DNA of 64,000 bases from Bacteriovoracaceae bacterium (GTDB taxonomy: Bacteria > Bdellovibrionota > Bacteriovoracia > Bacteriovoracales > Bacteriovoracaceae), in contig JAIPEG010000004.1 in NCBI GenBank assembly GCA_021737405.1, forward strand, positions 124,001 to 188,000, in the 5' to 3' direction. Positions 16,320 through 25,594 of this stretch are shown one piece after another. The notes under the pieces were generated by a model that searched no databases, had not been told where the DNA came from, and saw nothing but the letters and a program-made list of their open reading frames with translations. The position numbers and the translations under genes were made by a program. Within the stretch, counting starts at the first letter, position 1; each line of letters starts with the position of its first letter.

Positions 16320-18395
16320 ATGGATGGATTATTTAAAAAATTAAAATTCTTCACTAATAACTCCGACTTAATGGTCGCCATCGGCCTTTTGTTGGTACTT
16401 TCAGTAATGATTGTGCCAATTCCGCCGATGCTTTTAGACCTCTTGCTCGCACTTACTCTATCTTTAAGTATTGTTATTCTTCTAGTTTCTGTTTATACGA
16501 AAAAGCCTTTAGACTTTTCTACCTTTCCTTCAATTCTTTTGGTGATGACGCTTTTTCGTCTTTCCCTAAACGTAGCCTCAACTCGAAATATTCTTCTTCG
16601 AGGTGGTGGGGAAGGAACAGAAGCCGCTGGGGAGATTATCCGGTCTTTCGGTGAATTCGTTGTAGAAGGTAACTACGTAGTTGGTATTATTGTCTTTATC
16701 ATCTTAGTCATTATTAACTTTATGGTTATTACTAAGGGTGCTGGTCGCGTTGCTGAAGTTGCTGCACGATTTACGTTAGATGCTATGCCAGGTAAGCAAA
16801 TGGCCATTGATGCTGATTTAAACGCTGGCTTAATTGATGACACTGAAGCAAAACGACGAAGAAAAGAAGTGGCCGAGGAAGCAGACTTTTATGGTTCTAT
16901 GGATGGTGCTAGTAAGTTCGTAAGAGGGGATGCCATTGCTGGTATCTTGATTACAGTTGTCAATATTATTGGTGGTATCATTGTTGGGGTCGCCCAAAAT
17001 GGTCTTGATATAAGTGAAGCGACAAGAGTCTTCACACTACTTACTGTGGGTGATGGTCTTGTCTCCCAAATTCCTGCACTTATCATCTCTACTGCCGCTG
17101 GTCTTATCGCCACAAGAAACAAAAGTGATGATGCTCTAGGGGCACAAGTTGGTAAACAATTTAAGATTCATCCAAAGGCCATCTATATGGCATCTGGCGT
17201 ACTCTTTACCTTTGCAGCCATCCCAGGACTTCCTAAATTTCCTTTCATCGTAATGGGATTAGTTCTTGTCGGGACTGCTTATAAGATAGAGCAATTCAAT
17301 GATAAGGAAGTAGAGGATGCTAAATTGGCAGATTCTGAGGTTGATAAAGGAAAGCCAGAGCATCTTGAAGACCTTCTTGGGCTTGAGTTGGTTGAATTGG
17401 AAGTAGGCTATGGTCTTGTCAATCTGGTTGACTCTGAACAAAACGGTGACCTTCTAGAGAGAATCACTCATATTCGTAAACAATTTGCTTTGGATTGGGG
17501 GGTCATTATTCCTTCTGTCAGAATTAAAGATAATCTTGAGTTAAAGCCTGGTGGATACAATATTAAGATTAAGGGGATCAAAGTAGCGGAAGGGGATCTT
17601 ATGACTGATCACTTTTTGGCCATGGACCCTGGTGGAATTATAGAACCAATGGATGGCATTGAAACCACGGAGCCTGTTTTTGGTCTACCAGCGGTATGGA
17701 TCAGTGAAGATCAAAGAGAAGATGCCCAATATAATGGTTATACTGTAGTAGATTTATCAACTGTAGTTGCCACTCACTTGACAGAACTACTCAAGTCTAA
17801 TGTACATGAGTTATTTGGCCGCCAAGAATTGGTAAACCTTCTTGATACATTTAAGCAAAATTACCCCAAAATTGTATCAGACTTAATCCCCGAAATTCTT
17901 ACGATGGGTCAAGTCCTGAAAGTTTTACAAAATCTTCTTCGCGAGGGTGTTTCAATCAGAGATCTTCGTACTACTCTTGAGACACTGGCCGAGTATGGTG
18001 CTACAATTAAGGACACGGATAGTCTTACAGAAATGGTAAGGCAGTCCCTATATAGAACAATTACTTTTAGTATTAGCAGCGAGCAGGGAGAAATACCCTT
18101 GTTTACACTCGATAGGGGAATTGAAGAGTCAATCGCTCAGAATATTATTCAGACAGAGCAGGGGCAGCAGGTTTCTCTTGACCCCAAGGTTACTCAATCG
18201 ATCCTTGCGAGCTTAAATGAAAAAATTGAAGAGGCGACTAATATGGGTGAAAAAATGATCGTTTTATGTTCTCCAGTAATTAGAAGTCATTTTAAGAAAC
18301 TAACAGAAAAGTTTATTCCAAACTTAGTTGTTGTGTCACACAATGAACTAAGTCCTGATGCTAATATTAGATCACTAGGAACGGTGAGGTTGTAG
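16320..18395 (+). CDS. flhA: Flagellar export protein FlhA
   Basis: 691 aa. The N-terminal half has eight TM helices with the FHIPEP-region signatures STFPSILLVMTLFRLSLNVA and GRVAEVAARFTLDAMPGKQM. The soluble C-terminal half (from about 340) is the chaperone-docking ring, including PSVRIKDNLELKPGGY. FlhA couples the proton motive force to export. No insertion or truncation is seen. Confidence 0.98.
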   Translation: MDGLFKKLKFFTNNSDLMVAIGLLLVLSVMIVPIPPMLLDLLLALTLSLSIVILLVSVYTKKPLDFSTFPSILLVMTLFRLSLNVASTRNILLRGGGEGTEAAGEIIRSFGEFVVEGNYVVGIIVFIILVIINFMVITKGAGRVAEVAARFTLDAMPGKQMAIDADLNAGLIDDTEAKRRRKEVAEEADFYGSMDGASKFVRGDAIAGILITVVNIIGGIIVGVAQNGLDISEATRVFTLLTVGDGLVSQIPALIISTAAGLIATRNKSDDALGAQVGKQFKIHPKAIYMASGVLFTFAAIPGLPKFPFIVMGLVLVGTAYKIEQFNDKEVEDAKLADSEVDKGKPEHLEDLLGLELVELEVGYGLVNLVDSEQNGDLLERITHIRKQFALDWGVIIPSVRIKDNLELKPGGYNIKIKGIKVAEGDLMTDHFLAMDPGGIIEPMDGIETTEPVFGLPAVWISEDQREDAQYNGYTVVDLSTVVATHLTELLKSNVHELFGRQELVNLLDTFKQNYPKIVSDLIPEILTMGQVLKVLQNLLREGVSIRDLRTTLETLAEYGATIKDTDSLTEMVRQSLYRTITFSISSEQGEIPLFTLDRGIEESIAQNIIQTEQGQQVSLDPKVTQSILASLNEKIEEATNMGEKMIVLCSPVIRSHFKKLTEKFIPNLVVVSHNELSPDANIRSLGTVRL

Positions 18396-18396
18396 T

Positions 18397-19824
18397 ATGT
18401 ATGTGAGAAAATTTGAAGCCGATTCATTGGACGAAGCGCTCAAATCCATTAAAAGAGAACTTGGACCAGATGCCATTATTCTAAAGACGGTAACGAATAA
18501 GGGTCTGAAGGGTGCATTCAAAAAGAAGAGAGTTGAAATCACTGCGGCAATTTCTGAGAAAAACTATAGTAAAAAAGCTAGAGTAGATCAGGTATTTGAT
18601 GATGAAACAAAAGATAAGTTTTATCAAAATGATTCATCATATATCTCCAAAATGATAGACGGACATATGGATAATCAAGGTACTCAGCCCACTAATCGCA
18701 TTGCCTCTAAGGGCTACTCAAGTCTTGGTTTAAACAAGCCCGTTCAGTCTATGAAAGAATTGGGTGGGAAAATGAGAAGTGGTTTAGATGACTTTTTATC
18801 TGGTCCACAAGCAGATGATAGGCAATATTTAAGTCAAACGCCTGAGCAGGTTCAGCTCCCTCGTGAAAAGGTTATAGTTAACGACTCGATTGCTCAACGC
18901 CATAAAGAAGTAGAGGCTAATTTAAACCAAGAAAGAAATGAAAGACATTTTGAACAAGAAAATCAGCAAATTGAAGGTCAAAGAAAAAAGATTGATGAGC
19001 TTGAAAGAAAACTTTATGAGCTAACAAAATCGATAGATAGATTAGATAAGAAAGAGCCTATTGGTCTGTATCAACTTCGAGTAACTTTAAAGAGTTTATC
19101 CATTGCAGATTCTACGATTAATGAAATCCTCAAGAAGGCAAGTTTTGAATTAGATGAAAATGATCAAAAGGATATCGATATTGTCTTTGAATTTGCTCTT
19201 CGTGAAATGCTTGAGAGAGTGCCTACGGCAATGCCAAAGTTCTCTAGCCTAGAAGGTAGTGAGACACCTTGCCTAACGATACTGGTCTCTGATAGCTCAT
19301 GTGGACAAACGTCGATGCTCTATAAACTAGGGGCATTGAAAAAAGATAGCCGTCTAGTTCAATATCAACCTGGCAAAAATAAAACCTTCACGGAATCTAT
19401 CTTTGATTTAAAGATTGATAAAGTGGGCACTATCCCAGAAGTCGTTTCATGTATTCGCAAGGCTCTTGAGAATGGGGAAAATGTAATTGTAGATTACAGA
19501 AATAATAAAACAGAACTAAATGACACGAAGAAATTTATCGATGGGGTCCGTCGTGCTTTTGGCAATGTGGAAGTATTGATCTGCCTTTCAGCGATTCACT
19601 CAGAGATTTATAATAGAAAAGTAACATCAACCTACGAGTCATTGGCCGATGGATTGATTATTACTAACTTAGATTTGTGTTTAAATTATGGCGCATTATT
19701 TAATATTAGTGAGGAGTATCCGAGCCTGCCTTTAAAGTTTTTTGGCACAGGAGAAGTTATTCCCGAAGATATTGAATCGGCGACTGGAGAGAGAATTCTC
19801 GCTGGTATGTTTAAGTTGAATTAA
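18397..19824 (+). CDS. flhF: FlhF, flagellar placement protein with a degenerate GTPase domain
   Basis: 475 aa. The N-terminus matches FlhF (ADSLDEALKSIKRELGPDAIIL), followed by a low-complexity and coiled-coil linker (about 60-220) and an SRP-type NG region. The C-terminal FFGTGEVIPEDIESA is also an FlhF signature. The nucleotide motifs are lost: where GPTGVGKTT is expected there is SDSSCGQTS (about 297-305), the DTAGR motif is replaced by DYRNN, and the TKLD motif reads TNLD. The P-loop lysine is gone, so GTP hydrolysis and probably binding should be absent. FlhF recruits the first basal-body parts to the pole; here it may work as a nucleotide-independent scaffold. Confidence 0.9.
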   Translation: MYVRKFEADSLDEALKSIKRELGPDAIILKTVTNKGLKGAFKKKRVEITAAISEKNYSKKARVDQVFDDETKDKFYQNDSSYISKMIDGHMDNQGTQPTNRIASKGYSSLGLNKPVQSMKELGGKMRSGLDDFLSGPQADDRQYLSQTPEQVQLPREKVIVNDSIAQRHKEVEANLNQERNERHFEQENQQIEGQRKKIDELERKLYELTKSIDRLDKKEPIGLYQLRVTLKSLSIADSTINEILKKASFELDENDQKDIDIVFEFALREMLERVPTAMPKFSSLEGSETPCLTILVSDSSCGQTSMLYKLGALKKDSRLVQYQPGKNKTFTESIFDLKIDKVGTIPEVVSCIRKALENGENVIVDYRNNKTELNDTKKFIDGVRRAFGNVEVLICLSAIHSEIYNRKVTSTYESLADGLIITNLDLCLNYGALFNISEEYPSLPLKFFGTGEVIPEDIESATGERILAGMFKLN

Positions 19825-19872
19825 ATTAATAATTAACCAGGGCCACTAGGATGGTGACCTTGAGGAGAATGA

Positions 19873-20769
19873 ATGTCACGGAAGACACCTGGGGAATGGT
19901 TACTTTCCCAAAACTCTAGTTTTAGTCGTATTGATGTTAAAAATATTCCAAAAAAATCTTGTAAAACAATAGCCGTATCTAGTGGAAAGGGTGGTGTCGG
20001 TAAGACATCTGTGGCCATTAAATTGGCTAAACTTTTAGTAGAAAAAGGTGAGCGGGTCCTTTTAATCGATTGTGATTACAATCTAAGTAACACAGCTGTT
20101 AAGCTAGGATTTCCACTAGAAGATAAGTTTTACGATTTACTACAAAGTAAAATTGAGTTTGATGAGGCCATCCATAAAGATGGTGATTTCCATCTTCTAA
20201 GTGCTTGCAATGGTAACCTTGATATTTTCGAAAATGACCTAAGTTTAGAGAATCTAATTATTGATATAGTTTCTGTTCATCGTGAAGACTACGACTCTAT
20301 TATCTTAGACTGCCCTGCAGGTTTAACGAGAGAGATCTGTACTCTTAGTAGCTATTGCGATTATCGCTTTGTTGTGATTACTCCGGATAAGTCTTCTATT
20401 ACAGATAGCTATTCGTTGATTAAGGTCCTAAGCCAGAAACTCGGGGTTAGAGAACACCACTTAATTTTCAATAAAATTTCTAATGAAAAACAATATGATC
20501 GCCTTACAAAAACGTTCTTAGAAACAGCGAGTCTTTATCTCGACTGTCGTCTAAATGTGCTTGGTGCGATTCCTTTCTTTAGACAAAATGTCGATCTCTT
20601 TGATCAAGAACTGTTAAAAGTTGCCGATTCAAAGATTCATAACTCTTTTAATAATGTCATTAATAAATTTGCCGAGGAGAACATTGGCAGCAGTGCTATC
20701 TCATTTCCTATTCTTCATAAGGACTTGAGTAGTAGCTTTGCACATAAACAGGATGTTCAATCATTTTAA
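19873..20769 (+). CDS. flhG: FlhG (FleN/YlxH), MinD-like ATPase controlling flagellar number
   Basis: 298 aa, GAGGAG five bases upstream. The deviant Walker A motif SGKGGVGKTS is at 36-45 and DCPAG serves as the second nucleotide motif; both are intact. FlhG normally stimulates FlhF GTPase through a short N-terminal helix with a DQA..LR motif. That motif is not visible in residues 1-30, which read PGEWLLSQNSSF in that place. This fits the degenerate FlhF next door. The C-terminal 45 residues are divergent, without the clear amphipathic membrane helix of MinD. Confidence 0.9.
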   Translation: MSRKTPGEWLLSQNSSFSRIDVKNIPKKSCKTIAVSSGKGGVGKTSVAIKLAKLLVEKGERVLLIDCDYNLSNTAVKLGFPLEDKFYDLLQSKIEFDEAIHKDGDFHLLSACNGNLDIFENDLSLENLIIDIVSVHREDYDSIILDCPAGLTREICTLSSYCDYRFVVITPDKSSITDSYSLIKVLSQKLGVREHHLIFNKISNEKQYDRLTKTFLETASLYLDCRLNVLGAIPFFRQNVDLFDQELLKVADSKIHNSFNNVINKFAEENIGSSAISFPILHKDLSSSFAHKQDVQSF

Positions 20770-20786
20770 TGACAAGGAGTATGTCG

Positions 20787-21572
20787 ATGTCTTCTCTCTC
20801 TAAAAAGCTAAAAAACCTTAAAGACTATAAAACAGATATAGATGCTCAGACAAAAGATGAAATTATTATCGAGTACGCCCCCTTGGTTAAATTTATTGCT
20901 CAAAAAATTGCCTCAAGGCTTCCTTCTAATATCGAATTAGATGACTTGATTTCATGTGGTGTTATTGGTCTGATGGACGCGATAGATAAGTTCGACCCTA
21001 CCAGAGACAATAAATTTAAGACTTATGCGGAATTCCGCGTTAGAGGAGCGATCTTAGATGAGCTCAGAGCTCAAGATTGGGTACCTCGTTCTGTTAGAGA
21101 AAAAGCAAAGCTTGTAGAGAGAACGTACGCACGTTTAGAGTCAGACTTAGGGCGACCAGCAACTGATGACGAAATGTGTGAGGCACTAGAGTGTACTCAG
21201 GAAGAATTTCATGATCTCTTAAATAAGGCAAAGTCAGTTTCACTCTTAAATATTGATGATTCAGCTTCTTTTAACAGAGGCGATAAGAAATTAATGGCCG
21301 GTTTAATGGAGGAAAGTCGTTCTTCAAATCCATTCACAGCTGTAAATTACAAAAACGTGAGAGATAAAATTAAAGAAGGAATTAAGTCCCTTCCAGAAAA
21401 GCAGAGACTTGTATTGTCCCTCTATTATTATGAAGATCTGAACTTGAAAGAAATTGGTTCAGTGCTTGATGTAACGGAGTCGAGAGTTTCTCAGCTACAT
21501 ACACAGGCAATATTGAAATTGAAAACTAAACTCAGAACAGTCTTTGAGACGCCTGAGGATCTAGCGAGCTAA
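20787..21572 (+). CDS. fliA: Flagellar sigma factor sigma-28 (FliA)
   Basis: 261 aa. AAGGAG at 20774-20779 is seven bases before the ATG at 20787, which decides against the ATGs at 20769 and 20781. Region 2 is EYAPLVKFIAQKIASRLP with DLISCGVIGLMDAIDKFD and RVRGAILDELRAQDWVPRS, a FliA hallmark. Region 4 holds LKEIGSVLDVTESRVSQLHT. It directs RNA polymerase to late flagellar promoters. No flgM anti-sigma gene is in the window. Confidence 0.96.
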   Translation: MSSLSKKLKNLKDYKTDIDAQTKDEIIIEYAPLVKFIAQKIASRLPSNIELDDLISCGVIGLMDAIDKFDPTRDNKFKTYAEFRVRGAILDELRAQDWVPRSVREKAKLVERTYARLESDLGRPATDDEMCEALECTQEEFHDLLNKAKSVSLLNIDDSASFNRGDKKLMAGLMEESRSSNPFTAVNYKNVRDKIKEGIKSLPEKQRLVLSLYYYEDLNLKEIGSVLDVTESRVSQLHTQAILKLKTKLRTVFETPEDLAS

Positions 21573-21600
21573 ATAATTAGCCTATTTACTAGGATGGTAA

Positions 21601-22515
21601 ATGGAGAACGGTCATTTAAAAGACAATTTTAAGCAGGGTATGGATACTTTAGGCGATCTTTATAGTCTTGGTGATTCAAGTCTATACCCAATCATCGACC
21701 GGCTTCATTTTCACTTAAATGAAATTAACCTCGTTCAAAGAGTCGCCTCAACAGAGCAAGAATTTAGCTCATTGAGGCGGTTATTTAATAAGGAAATTGA
21801 CTATCTGGTAAGCGACTTCTTTCGTGAACAGCCTATTGGTGTAAAAGTAGATATTCTAAATAATTTGGAAAATCCCAACCTAAGAACTTTGGATCGCTTG
21901 GTTGCCACCTTTCCTCTTGCAGGGGATGTTTGTCGTCTCTTTAGCTTTCAGAAAAATGTGTGCATAACAATAACGAATAATAAATTTTCATTTTGTGGTG
22001 ATGTTCCACTAGGCTTAGACTTTGAGGCCTTACGATTAGAAAGTTACCGATTAACTCGGTTATTCCTTGATAAGAATATTCTTTTTACCTTTCAAGTTTT
22101 TGAAACTAATAGTAGTGATACTTTTTCCATTCAATTTGACTTTCATATGGATGGAGACGATTCACCGCTATTAATACATGTCAAAGAAGATACTGTCCTT
22201 TCGTTGTCACCAGTTATGAAGGCTTTTTCACGGCCGTTAGAGGACATTGAAAAGATAGGCGAACACAATATTTTCTTTATAAATGAGGATTATAAAGCAA
22301 CACCCCTAGACCGCTTAAACTTATTAAATTTCATACAAGACCAAAATTATCACCTTTTCCATTTTCCCTTTCTCTTTCGTCCCATATCTTTAATAATAAA
22401 GAGAAGTATTTATGGTGGTACAGGTGCCATAGATTCAGGTAGGTTGAGTAGCTTAAGTGAGGAAAACTCGCTAAAAGTATTACCAATAAACCTATTTGAA
22501 ATTTTTCAAAAATAA
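21601..22515 (+). CDS. Unrecognised protein at the end of the flagellar operon
   Basis: 304 aa, start ATG with AGGATGG just upstream. No signal peptide or TM segment. The first 110 residues look helical (LYPIIDRLHFHLNEINLVQRV, shown here as a fragment), while the rest alternates strands and charged loops, with two cysteines near 117-125 and another in FSFCGD. I recognise no family. It lies 28 bases after fliA and 26 before a large membrane protein, all on one strand, so co-transcription with the flagellar genes is likely and a role in motility or its control is a reasonable inference. Confidence 0.75.
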   Translation: MENGHLKDNFKQGMDTLGDLYSLGDSSLYPIIDRLHFHLNEINLVQRVASTEQEFSSLRRLFNKEIDYLVSDFFREQPIGVKVDILNNLENPNLRTLDRLVATFPLAGDVCRLFSFQKNVCITITNNKFSFCGDVPLGLDFEALRLESYRLTRLFLDKNILFTFQVFETNSSDTFSIQFDFHMDGDDSPLLIHVKEDTVLSLSPVMKAFSRPLEDIEKIGEHNIFFINEDYKATPLDRLNLLNFIQDQNYHLFHFPFLFRPISLIIKRSIYGGTGAIDSGRLSSLSEENSLKVLPINLFEIFQK

Positions 22516-22541
22516 AAGATCCAGGAAGGAGATTTATAAAA

Positions 22542-24944
22542 ATGTTTCTTAAAGCTAGCCGTGCGCTTCAGGTGTATTACGTAGTCGTCTTAACCCTTAC
22601 AATAAGTACTTTTGGAGTTGGGGTTAAATACTTCTGGGACAATGGTCCATTTGATGTCGAAAATTTGAACTCAGCATTTGAAGCTTCTCTTCACTTTGAT
22701 GAGCTAAAGAATAAGGCAAGCCTTGATTCTGTAAATAGTCTCGTAGAAGAAGACAGAGCAAGAGACGCTATACTACGCCTAAATACAGTAGATAAGAGAA
22801 CGAAGACGCTTCACCATTTTAATAAAGTTGAATCTTATGAAAACTTTAATAGCTCTCTTACTCAAACAAAAAAACATTTAAATGAACTAATCTCCTATCC
22901 ACAAATGGGAAGTGTGATTCTCGTTCTTGCTAATAAAGTAAGTTCATTTGAGAGCTTCGTGGTTCAAAATAATTGGCGAACATTAACGAGAGTTGCCAGT
23001 CGAGTTATGGCACGAATGTCAGGGCGATCCATTCAAACGCCAGGATTCTTTACCCATGAAAAATTAAGCACACTTTTAAGACTTACAGAAAAAGATATCG
23101 AATTAATGAAGAAGGTAACCTTAGGTTCAGTGCTCGCTGAAGGGGATAAGCAAAATATAGTAGGTAAGTTAAAAACCTTAAATACTGAAATCTCCATGCT
23201 TTCTCGCTACTTGAGCGCGTTTGAGAACTTTTCAGGCAGCTTTAGAACACTTAAAACTCGTTATAAAAAGTGGTTTGAAGATGTGGCACCACAGATTACT
23301 TTAACAAAACTTAAAATGGAAAAAGACACTCAAACAATGGCATTCGCTTTATTGGGGATTGGGTGTTTTCTCTTCTTTGCTTTGGTCGGTGGGATATGGT
23401 TTTACCCAAGAGTGAAAAGAAAAGAACAGGAAGAATTAGAATTTAAGATATTAAAAAGAATTCAAGATGGACTGTTTCCAATGGAAAATAAAATAGTCGA
23501 TCAAAATACAAGTGAAGAATTCAAACGTGAATTTGAAAGATGTAGAGAATACTTTCATAAGCGTATTTCTTTTGGAACTGTTTTTCAGGAAGCGGTTCCC
23601 TTTAGTAGTGTTCTTTTAGATTCCAATTTGAATGTAACATGGGCAAATGATCTGTTCTATGAACACTGGAATCTATCGGAGACCCACCGCGAGGGATCTT
23701 CTGTTTCTTGGGACTTTCTTCAACAGTATACAAATCTTGGTGAAGACGACCCAGTTTTAATGGCACATAACCAGGGGATTGCAGGAATTTATCAAATTCA
23801 GGTTAAAGACCCTAAAACAAACGAATGTTTGCCCTATGAGATGTACGTTTCACCAGTTGAATATTCTAAGCAGAAAAGAATCATGATTTTCTTTTATCCT
23901 TTAAGAAGTTTAGAAGAAACAATTGCTAATCAGACCAAGGCGATTGTCGGACCGATTGGACGTACGCTTGATGCCTTTGCCGAGGGTAACTTTAACACTA
24001 AGACTCAAGAAAGGCTTATTAAAGATTACGAAGTCGCTGGTATCGGCGAGTTATATGAAAAGCTAAAAAACTTCTATGATAGTACTGAGCTGGCCAAGTT
24101 TGAATTTCTTGAGGAAATACAAATTCTTGAGAACTCCATCAATGACCAAATGAAACTAGTCGCAGATTTAGAAGCTTTTGGCGAACGTCAGTTGTCACTT
24201 TCTGGTGAATCAAAGATCTATTTTGAAAAAACTAAGTCGGCAATTATTCATAATATCGACCTTCGTTATGAACTAGAGCATCTCTTTAATATGACAATAA
24301 ATATTACTAAGAATTTACTGAAGCAAGAGAGTGATTTAGTAGAATCAAGTAATAGGTCAAAAAGCATAATTGAAGAAAATCAAAAAGCCTTTGTTTCTGT
24401 TAATGCTACTAAAGATGAATTTAAAACGTTAAAGAATTCAATTGATGAACTTAGGGCACGCTTGAATCAATCGCTAGAACAAACCTTACTCTTTATGAAA
24501 AAAGATGGAGTTGATCCAAAGCTGGAGACAAGTATTAGCAAAGTTCGTTTAGAAATGAAGGGTGTTGAGCAGGTTCTTCAAAACTTTAATAAAGTCCTTA
24601 GAAGTCTCGATGTGGGTCTTGGTAAAATGGCATTGATTTCGGAACAGGCCCAGGTTCCTAGTCTCGATAAGGTAATAGAAGGCATAGAGAGAGCTCGTCA
24701 GGATGTGGATAATTCTACGTTTGAGTTTGGGAGAATTTCTCGCTCAGGTGAAAAGACTGATGAACTGGTTGTTGAGTCTTTAAAAGAACTTTATCAAGGA
24801 TTCAGCTTAACGAATGAGTTGAATCAAAATGGTCTTGGTATAATCGAAAGAAATCGTGAAGAAGATGATCTTAAGCAGGTGCTCTTTACAGAGGATCAAA
24901 GCTTGAGTGAAGAAATTAACGATGAAATAAGACCAAGTCTTTAA
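22542..24944 (+). CDS. Large membrane sensor-like protein: periplasmic helical domain, PAS-like and long coiled coil, no output enzyme
   Basis: 800 aa, AGGAAGGAG upstream. TM1 is at about 9-31, a periplasmic helical domain at about 35-262 and TM2 at about 266-289. Inside the cell a PAS-like segment spans about 348-460 (FSSVLLDSNLNVTWANDLF), then a HAMP-like stretch at about 466-515 (GPIGRTLDAFAEGNF), then about 240 residues of heptad-rich coiled coil. The order is that of a chemoreceptor or sensor kinase, but the conserved chemoreceptor hairpin tip, a kinase core and a GGDEF motif are all absent. It may be a polar or flagellar organiser or a receptor signalling through its coiled coil. Its last four bases overlap the end of coaE. 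Confidence 0.8.
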   Translation: MFLKASRALQVYYVVVLTLTISTFGVGVKYFWDNGPFDVENLNSAFEASLHFDELKNKASLDSVNSLVEEDRARDAILRLNTVDKRTKTLHHFNKVESYENFNSSLTQTKKHLNELISYPQMGSVILVLANKVSSFESFVVQNNWRTLTRVASRVMARMSGRSIQTPGFFTHEKLSTLLRLTEKDIELMKKVTLGSVLAEGDKQNIVGKLKTLNTEISMLSRYLSAFENFSGSFRTLKTRYKKWFEDVAPQITLTKLKMEKDTQTMAFALLGIGCFLFFALVGGIWFYPRVKRKEQEELEFKILKRIQDGLFPMENKIVDQNTSEEFKREFERCREYFHKRISFGTVFQEAVPFSSVLLDSNLNVTWANDLFYEHWNLSETHREGSSVSWDFLQQYTNLGEDDPVLMAHNQGIAGIYQIQVKDPKTNECLPYEMYVSPVEYSKQKRIMIFFYPLRSLEETIANQTKAIVGPIGRTLDAFAEGNFNTKTQERLIKDYEVAGIGELYEKLKNFYDSTELAKFEFLEEIQILENSINDQMKLVADLEAFGERQLSLSGESKIYFEKTKSAIIHNIDLRYELEHLFNMTINITKNLLKQESDLVESSNRSKSIIEENQKAFVSVNATKDEFKTLKNSIDELRARLNQSLEQTLLFMKKDGVDPKLETSISKVRLEMKGVEQVLQNFNKVLRSLDVGLGKMALISEQAQVPSLDKVIEGIERARQDVDNSTFEFGRISRSGEKTDELVVESLKELYQGFSLTNELNQNGLGIIERNREEDDLKQVLFTEDQSLSEEINDEIRPSL

Positions 24945-25594
24945 ATATTCTTATTTTTAAAGAGGAGCTTAATGGCATTGTGGCATTGCTCCTCTAATTC
25001 TTTCAGGCTTCCCGTATTTTCAATAATTAGGTCAGCCTGATTTCTTTTTTGATCATTTGGAATTTGTTGTTTAATGATGGCCTTCAGGGTTTCTTCTTCA
25101 GAAAGTTGATCCCTTTGCAAGAGCCGTGTTAGCTGAGTATCTTCATCAGTGGCAACAACGATAATAAAATCAACCATATGATGGAGCTCTTTCTCAAAGA
25201 GAAGGGGGACATCATAAATGATAGGAATAAACTTATTGGGTACCTGCTTTTTAAAGTAGGTAGGGATTTCTTGGTATAAATACTGTTCTAATTTGGATTT
25301 TATCGCCTGATCACGAAAAAATACCTTTCTCAATACAGGGAAATCAATTTTATCTTGATTGATTGCCTCTGGGCATACTTCTTTTACAAATCTTTTTGTT
25401 TTGGGGTCCTCATATATTTTGTGAATGAGAGAGTCTGCATTGATAACGTTTAGACCACTTTTGGCAAAAAATGATGAGACCGTGCTTTTTCCACCACCGA
25501 TATTTCCTGTAATCGCTACAATCGGATTATCGATTTGATGAAGCCTTTCAGTCTTTGAAAGTTTAATGAATTGATCATTAAGAAGAAGTTTCAT
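24941..25594 (-). CDS. coaE: Dephospho-CoA kinase
   Basis: 217 aa. Phosphorylates the 3'-hydroxyl of dephospho-CoA, the last step to CoA. The Walker A motif GNIGGGKST and the acceptor-site motif NADSLIHKIY are present, followed by YDVPLLFEK, typical of CoaE. The start codon overlaps the mazG stop in an ATGA arrangement, so the two are translationally coupled. Other CoA genes are about 23 kb away in this window. Confidence 0.95.
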   Translation of the reverse strand: MKLLLNDQFIKLSKTERLHQIDNPIVAITGNIGGGKSTVSSFFAKSGLNVINADSLIHKIYEDPKTKRFVKEVCPEAINQDKIDFPVLRKVFFRDQAIKSKLEQYLYQEIPTYFKKQVPNKFIPIIYDVPLLFEKELHHMVDFIIVVATDEDTQLTRLLQRDQLSEEETLKAIIKQQIPNDQKRNQADLIIENTGSLKELEEQCHNAIKLLFKNKNI

